A model generated the notes under the pieces. That model was given only the letters and a program-made list of their open reading frames with translations, was not told the DNA's origin and did no database searches. From contig CAMLKK010000003.1 of the NCBI GenBank assembly GCA_946480715.1, positions 121,033 to 185,032 on the forward strand: 64,000 nucleotides of DNA, written 5' to 3'. The position numbers and the translations under genes are program-made. Shown piece after piece: positions 59,704-64,000 of the stretch (its first letter is position 1; the number at the start of each line of letters is the position of its first letter). Origin of the DNA: an uncultured Bacteriovorax sp. Lineage in GTDB: Bacteria > Bdellovibrionota > Bacteriovoracia > Bacteriovoracales > Bacteriovoracaceae.

Positions 59704-60951
59704 CTATTTCACGCGTTTAATTTGCGCGCCTAATTCCATAAATTTTTGCTCTAGGTTTTCGTATCCGCGGTCTAAGTGGTACACACGCTGAATTTCTGTA
59801 TCACCTTTAGTCGCAAGAGCGGCGATGATGAGGGCCGCTGAAGCACGAAGGTCTGTACACATTACTGGAGCTGCCGTTAGTTGTTCGCCACCATGAATGA
59901 AGGCCGATTTACCTTTAATCGTGATGTCAGCACCAAGACGAGCGAGCTCTGGAACGTGCATGAAACGGTTTTCGAAAATATTTTCTGTGACTACTGATGC
60001 GCCTTTAATTTGCGTACAAAGAGCAATCAATTGTGCTTGAGCATCTGTAGGGAAACCTGGGAATGGAGCTGTGTCCACCATTGTTCCGCGAAGATCACTC
60101 TTAAAGACTTTAATCGTGTCTGGAGACGTTTCAATTCGGGCCCCCATATTCTTAAGTGTCGTGATAACAAACTCAAGATGGCGTGGATTTACGCCTTTAA
60201 TTGTGATTTCTGAACCAGTCGCTAGAGCGGCCATCAAGTATGTTGAAGCTTCAATACGGTCACCGATCGCTTCATAAGTCACTTCTTTGAATGAGCGCAC
60301 GCCTTCGATCACGATTGTTTGAGTACCAATCCCCGTAATCTTAGCTCCCATGGCATTGAGGAAGTTAGCGAGGTCATCAATTTCTGGCTCAAGAGCTGCG
60401 TTTTCAATCGTTGTTACACCATCAGAAAATACGGCCGCCATCATTAGGTTTTCTGTCGCACCAACTGAAGGGAAAGCTAACGTTAAACGTTCTGCTTTCA
60501 TTTTATCAACTGTCGCTTCAACGTAACCGCCAGTGAGGGTTACATTGCAACCAAGTTTTTCAAGATTTGTTAAGTGAAGATCAATTGGACGAGATCCAAT
60601 TGCACATCCACCTGGAAGAGAAACTTTTGCTTTTTTAAGACGAGCAAGAAGCGGCCCAAGCACGAAAATTGAAGCACGCATTGTTTTAACAATGTCATAA
60701 GTCGCTTCGTGAGAATTTAATGTCGAAGCATCAAACGTCGTTGTGTTGCCGTCATTCGTAACCGTGACTCCAAGATTAGAAAGAAGTTTAATCATCGTTT
60801 TGATGTCTTGAAGATTAGGAATATTTTTTAAGTGAATCGGTTTATCCGAAAGTAGTACAGCTGCAAGGATCGGCAGATAAGCATTTTTAGCGCGAGAGAT
60901 GTGAACAGTACCTGAAAGTGTCGCAGGTCCAGTGATGATTAATTTATCCAT
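59704..60951 (-). CDS. murA: UDP-N-acetylglucosamine 1-carboxyvinyltransferase MurA
   Basis: First committed enzyme of peptidoglycan synthesis: adds enolpyruvate from PEP to UDP-GlcNAc. The 415-residue protein has ISRAKNAYLPIL near the N-terminus (Lys22 and Asn23 equivalents) and the mobile loop SLPGGCAIGSRPIDLHL with the catalytic Cys116, the residue attacked by fosfomycin. FAS--VGATENLMMAAV and EPEIDDLANFL, then TDAQAQ, are also conserved. Two-lobed fold of normal length. It follows prmC by 10 bases in the rho-prfA-prmC-murA operon. Confidence 0.97.
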   Translation of the reverse strand: MDKLIITGPATLSGTVHISRAKNAYLPILAAVLLSDKPIHLKNIPNLQDIKTMIKLLSNLGVTVTNDGNTTTFDASTLNSHEATYDIVKTMRASIFVLGPLLARLKKAKVSLPGGCAIGSRPIDLHLTNLEKLGCNVTLTGGYVEATVDKMKAERLTLAFPSVGATENLMMAAVFSDGVTTIENAALEPEIDDLANFLNAMGAKITGIGTQTIVIEGVRSFKEVTYEAIGDRIEASTYLMAALATGSEITIKGVNPRHLEFVITTLKNMGARIETSPDTIKVFKSDLRGTMVDTAPFPGFPTDAQAQLIALCTQIKGASVVTENIFENRFMHVPELARLGADITIKGKSAFIHGGEQLTAAPVMCTDLRASAALIIAALATKGDTEIQRVYHLDRGYENLEQKFMELGAQIKRVK

Positions 60952-60961
60952 TTTGCCATCC

Positions 60962-61852
60962 TTATTTAGTTAAACGCAAAAAGCGGTTTCTTTGTGTATA
61001 ATCTTTTATTACGTCAGCTTTTCTAAAGCCACACTTAAGAGCAAGCTCACTCAGACCTTGAAGATGATCTTCATGACCTTCCACCAAAGACATACCAAGA
61101 TCAGTTAGTTTTTCATAGATGCCTTTAAAAAGATCTTCAAACCAAAGATCATAATGCAGGTCTTCGACAAAAAGCGCTAAATGAGGCTCGTATTTTTTTA
61201 CTTGATTATGAACGGTTTCAAGGTCGGCCTGAGACTTTATATAAGGAGGATTCGAGACGATAAGATCAAATGTTCCTTTGATGTCATGCAGTCGATCACT
61301 CTCTTGAAAAGCAATTTGGTGAGAATTGGAAATTGTATAACGAAGGTTAAAATAATTTTCGCGCGCCAACGTAAGCGCCTTGGGTGAAATATCAGAAGCC
61401 ATGACGTCTAGCTTTGCATAATCATCCATCATGAGAGAAAGAGCGATGACACCTGAGCCCGTTCCCACATCCAGAATTCTGCATGTCTTGCCTTTATAAT
61501 TGCGTTTGATTTCTTCGCTCGCAAGCTCCACTAAAATTTCCGTTTCACTGCGAGGAATAAGTACATCTGAAGTTACTTTAAATAATGAACGATAAAAATA
61601 AGCGTAACCAGTAATGTATTCGAGCGGCACACCTTCTTTTAAAGCTTCAAAGAATTGTGTGATTGGGTGTGACTTATGAGGGAGATATGAAAGCTCAAAG
61701 AGCTCTTCTGAATCCACACTTTGAAGAAACGCATGCAGTTTTAAATCTTGCTTCAAACGATGCAAGGTTAAACCTGGATAATGAGCAAGGAGATTTTTTT
61801 TCTCTTGATTATAAAACTGACGTAAATAGCTCTCTAGACTTAAGTCACTCAC
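60962..61852 (-). CDS. prmC: release factor glutamine methyltransferase PrmC
   Basis: Methylates the Gln of the GGQ motif in release factors using S-adenosylmethionine. The 296 residues show an N-terminal helical domain (about 1-90) followed by LEYITGYAYFY and IPRSETEILVEL, the SAM motif LDVGTGSG (128-134) and the catalytic NPPY (201-204). Length typical. It lies directly downstream of prfA, its substrate gene, 19 bases away, and upstream of murA. Confidence 0.97.
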   Translation of the reverse strand: MSDLSLESYLRQFYNQEKKNLLAHYPGLTLHRLKQDLKLHAFLQSVDSEELFELSYLPHKSHPITQFFEALKEGVPLEYITGYAYFYRSLFKVTSDVLIPRSETEILVELASEEIKRNYKGKTCRILDVGTGSGVIALSLMMDDYAKLDVMASDISPKALTLARENYFNLRYTISNSHQIAFQESDRLHDIKGTFDLIVSNPPYIKSQADLETVHNQVKKYEPHLALFVEDLHYDLWFEDLFKGIYEKLTDLGMSLVEGHEDHLQGLSELALKCGFRKADVIKDYTQRNRFLRLTK

Positions 61853-61871
61853 GCGCAGGAATCCTCAAAAA

Positions 61872-62945
61872 TTATTCTTCTTGGCCTTTCATTAATTCTG
61901 CTTGGTGATGAGCAATGAGTGCATCAGTAATTCCACCCAGGTCACCGTTCATAACTCCATCTAGGTTGTGAACTGTTAAACCAATACGATGATCACTGAT
62001 TCTATTTTGAGGGTAGTTATACGTTCTGATTTTCTCTGAACGATCCCCTTCACCAATCTGACCACGGCGTTCAGAATCGATTTCATCTTTTTGCGCTTTA
62101 ACCATTTGCTCGTAAATACGTGAGCGAAGAATCTTCATCGCTTTTTCTTTATTTTTTAGCTGAGACTTTTGATCCTGGTTAGCAACTGACATACCTGTCG
62201 GCAAGTGAGTGATACGAACAGCAGAGTCAGTTGTGTTAACCGACTGACCACCTGATCCACCTGAACGATAAACATCGATACGAAGATCATTTGGATTGAG
62301 TTCAAACTCTACTTCATCTACTTCAGGCATAACGGCAATCGTAATCGTCGAAGTATGTACACGTCCCATTGTTTCTGTCTTAGGAACACGTTGAACTCTA
62401 TGAACGCCTGCTTCCCATTTTAGTTTTGAGTAAACTTTTTCACCCGTTACAGTGAAAATAATTTCTTTTAAACCTTGATCACCTTCAGACATTGAATCAA
62501 CTTCAATTTTGTATCCCAGGTGACGGAAATAGTTTTGATAAAGACGGAACATGTCAGCAACGAAAATCGAAGCCTCATCTCCTCCAGCACCCGCGCGCAT
62601 CTCCATGATAACGTTTCTGTCATCAAGAGGATCTTTTGGAAGTAGAAGGAGTTTCAGACGCTCTTCCATGGCCGGCATTTGAGCTTCAATTTCTGAAAGC
62701 TCCATTTTGGCCATTTCGCGCATGTCTTCGTCTTTTTCATTGCGAAGGATTTCTTTTGAACCTTCAAGATTTTCCTGAAGTTTTTTATATTCTCTATAGG
62801 CCGTAACAACTTCTTCAATGCTCGAGCGTTCAGAAGAAATTTGCTTAAATTCTTTCTGACGATCATAGATAGAAGGATCAGCTAACTTTTCAGTTAGCTG
62901 TTCATAACGATTAACAACGGCTTCTAATTTATCAAACATAGACAT
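61872..62945 (-). CDS. prfA: peptide chain release factor 1
   Basis: Recognises UAA and UAG stop codons and triggers peptide release. The 357-residue protein has the PxT tripeptide in RVPKTET (188-190), which marks RF1 (RF2 has SPF), and the catalytic GGQ at 232-234 in GGSGGQSVN. An N-terminal coiled region (1-110), then AGAGGDEASIF and GVHRVQRVP are conserved. It begins 18 bases after rho, in the same operon. Confidence 0.97.
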   Translation of the reverse strand: MSMFDKLEAVVNRYEQLTEKLADPSIYDRQKEFKQISSERSSIEEVVTAYREYKKLQENLEGSKEILRNEKDEDMREMAKMELSEIEAQMPAMEERLKLLLLPKDPLDDRNVIMEMRAGAGGDEASIFVADMFRLYQNYFRHLGYKIEVDSMSEGDQGLKEIIFTVTGEKVYSKLKWEAGVHRVQRVPKTETMGRVHTSTITIAVMPEVDEVEFELNPNDLRIDVYRSGGSGGQSVNTTDSAVRITHLPTGMSVANQDQKSQLKNKEKAMKILRSRIYEQMVKAQKDEIDSERRGQIGEGDRSEKIRTYNYPQNRISDHRIGLTVHNLDGVMNGDLGGITDALIAHHQAELMKGQEE

Positions 62946-62963
62946 AGATACATTAACCTTTAA

Positions 62964-64000
62964 TTAAGAATTCATTGAATCAAGGAAATCGCTGTTCGTT
63001 TTAGCTTTAGTGATTCGGCTTAAAATGAATTCCATTGCATCGATTGGTGCCATCGGGTGAAGAACTTTACGAAGCAGATAAGATCTTTGTAGATCTGCTG
63101 GTTGCATAAGAAGGTCTTCTTTACGTGTAGACGATTTATTAATATCAAGTGCTGGGAAAATACGTTTTTCAAGAAGTTTTCTGTCGAGTTGGATTTCAGA
63201 GTTACCTGTTCCTTTGAATTCCTCGAAAATAACTTCATCCATTCTTGAACCAGTATCGATAAGAGCAGTCGCGATGATCGTAAGTGAACCACCACCTTCA
63301 ATATTACGAGCTGATCCGAAGAATCTTTTTGGTTTGTGAAGAGCGTTTGAATCAACACCACCCGAAAGAATTTTTCCTGATGGCGGAACAACTGTGTTGT
63401 ATGCGCGAGCAAGACGAGTGATTGAATCGAGAAGAATAATAACGTCTTTTCCAGCTTCAGTAAGACGTTTTGCTTTTTCAATAACCATCTCTGCAACCTG
63501 AACGTGACGAGTAGCAGGTTCATCGAATGTCGATGAAACAACTTCAGCGTTAACGTTTCTTCTCATATCTGTAACTTCTTCCGGACGCTCGTCAATCAGA
63601 AGAACGATAAGAACTGAATCAGGGTGATTTGTTGTAATAGCGTTTGCGATGTCCTGAAGAAGAACTGTCTTACCAGCTTTCGGAGGTGCAACGATCAAAC
63701 AACGTTGTCCAAATCCTTGCGGAACAAACAAATCGATCAAACGAGTTGAATAATTTGTTGGGTGATATTCAAGATTAATTTTTTTCTCTGGGTATAACGG
63801 AGTCAAGTTATCGAAGAGAACTGTCTTCTTGTGTCTTTCTGGAGTGTGAGAGTTGATCTCATTTACTTTTACAAGGGCGAAATAGCGCTCGCCTTCTTTT
63901 GGCGGTCTGATTTCACCTTCTACTGAATCTCCCTTACGAAGACCGAATTTTCTGATTTGTGATGGAGATACATAAATATCATCCGCACCAGGAAGGTAGT
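62964..64000 (-). CDS. rho: transcription termination factor Rho (partial, N-terminus outside window)
   Basis: RNA-dependent hexameric helicase that ends transcription. The frame is open from the stop at 62964 to the right edge of the window, so the N-terminus is missing. Seen are the RNA-binding domain end ([21 protein letters not shown]), the P-loop [12 protein letters not shown], the Walker B region [17 protein letters not shown], the Q-loop and R-loop blocks ([19 protein letters not shown]) and the arginine-containing FILSRI near the C-terminus. First gene of the visible part of the operon with prfA, prmC, murA and the HIT gene. Confidence 0.97.
   Translation of the reverse strand, partial: YLPGADDIYVSPSQIRKFGLRKGDSVEGEIRPPKEGERYFALVKVNEINSHTPERHKKTVLFDNLTPLYPEKKINLEYHPTNYSTRLIDLFVPQGFGQRCLIVAPPKAGKTVLLQDIANAITTNHPDSVLIVLLIDERPEEVTDMRRNVNAEVVSSTFDEPATRHVQVAEMVIEKAKRLTEAGKDVIILLDSITRLARAYNTVVPPSGKILSGGVDSNALHKPKRFFGSARNIEGGGSLTIIATALIDTGSRMDEVIFEEFKGTGNSEIQLDRKLLEKRIFPALDINKSSTRKEDLLMQPADLQRSYLLRKVLHPMAPIDAMEFILSRITKAKTNSDFLDSMNS

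Overview
This window looks like chromosomal DNA of a free-living Gram-negative bacterium with modest GC content. The best guess is a Bdellovibrionota member of the Bacteriovorax/Peredibacter type. The reasons are indirect: Sec-exported proteins, lipoproteins and outer-membrane barrels are very frequent; there are many lineage-specific secreted proteins with no recognisable family; and the NADP isocitrate dehydrogenase is of the eukaryote-like class. No rRNA or other decisive marker is present, so the taxonomy is inference.

Layout. 1-9.7 kb: a large exported protein running off the left edge, a MASE1-CHASE-PAS-PAS hybrid sensor kinase, an exported protein with a caspase-like H/C motif pair, and two tandem Gly-rich paralogous lipoproteins. 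9.9-18.9 kb: a 1179-residue periplasmic protein built of about twelve twin-cysteine repeats, coupled to a degenerate receiver protein; icd; a lipoprotein; a small coiled-coil exported protein; a papain-fold lipoprotein that has lost its catalytic Cys; and a Gln/Met-rich exported protein. 19.1-21.1 kb: a zinc-ribbon protein and recJ.

21.1-30.8 kb is an accessory region. A cation-efflux (CDF-like) gene faces a minus-strand czcC / short His-rich adaptor / czcA operon preceded by a Cys-rich small protein. Next come an OmpA-like lipoprotein and a four-gene plus-strand operon: outer-membrane barrel (frameshifted at an A8 tract in its signal peptide), FMN_bind protein, ApbE flavin transferase, and a four-helix membrane protein with two His pairs. 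This looks like an extracytoplasmic flavin electron-transfer module and is the most attractive candidate for a little-described system here.

30.9-37.3 kb: porin-like barrel, cyclophilin, lipoprotein, FAD oxidoreductase (behind a perfect 12-bp hairpin that abuts its start codon), PilZ protein, rsgA and a GlcD-type oxidase. 37.4-38.6 kb: tRNA-Arg(TCT), a 126-bp foldback sequence and an ORF6N gene, followed by a partial copy of the tRNA 3' end; this resembles a tiny integrated element. 38.7-46 kb: a secreted lysyl-oxidase-like copper enzyme, unknown exported proteins, map, a zf-TFIIB protein, GNAT, an RRM protein and DoxX. 46-51.4 kb: GreA-like and HxlR genes and two large tandem membrane-protein paralogs. 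51.5-64 kb: a four-gene cluster (YkgJ-like, methyltransferase, ArsC-like, DTW), the ABC-F protein Uup, several unknown exported proteins, and a housekeeping operon rho-prfA-prmC-murA-HIT on the minus strand.

Many start codons were moved downstream from the longest open frame because a Shine-Dalgarno and a signal peptide or lipobox agree on the inner ATG; each case is explained in its entry.
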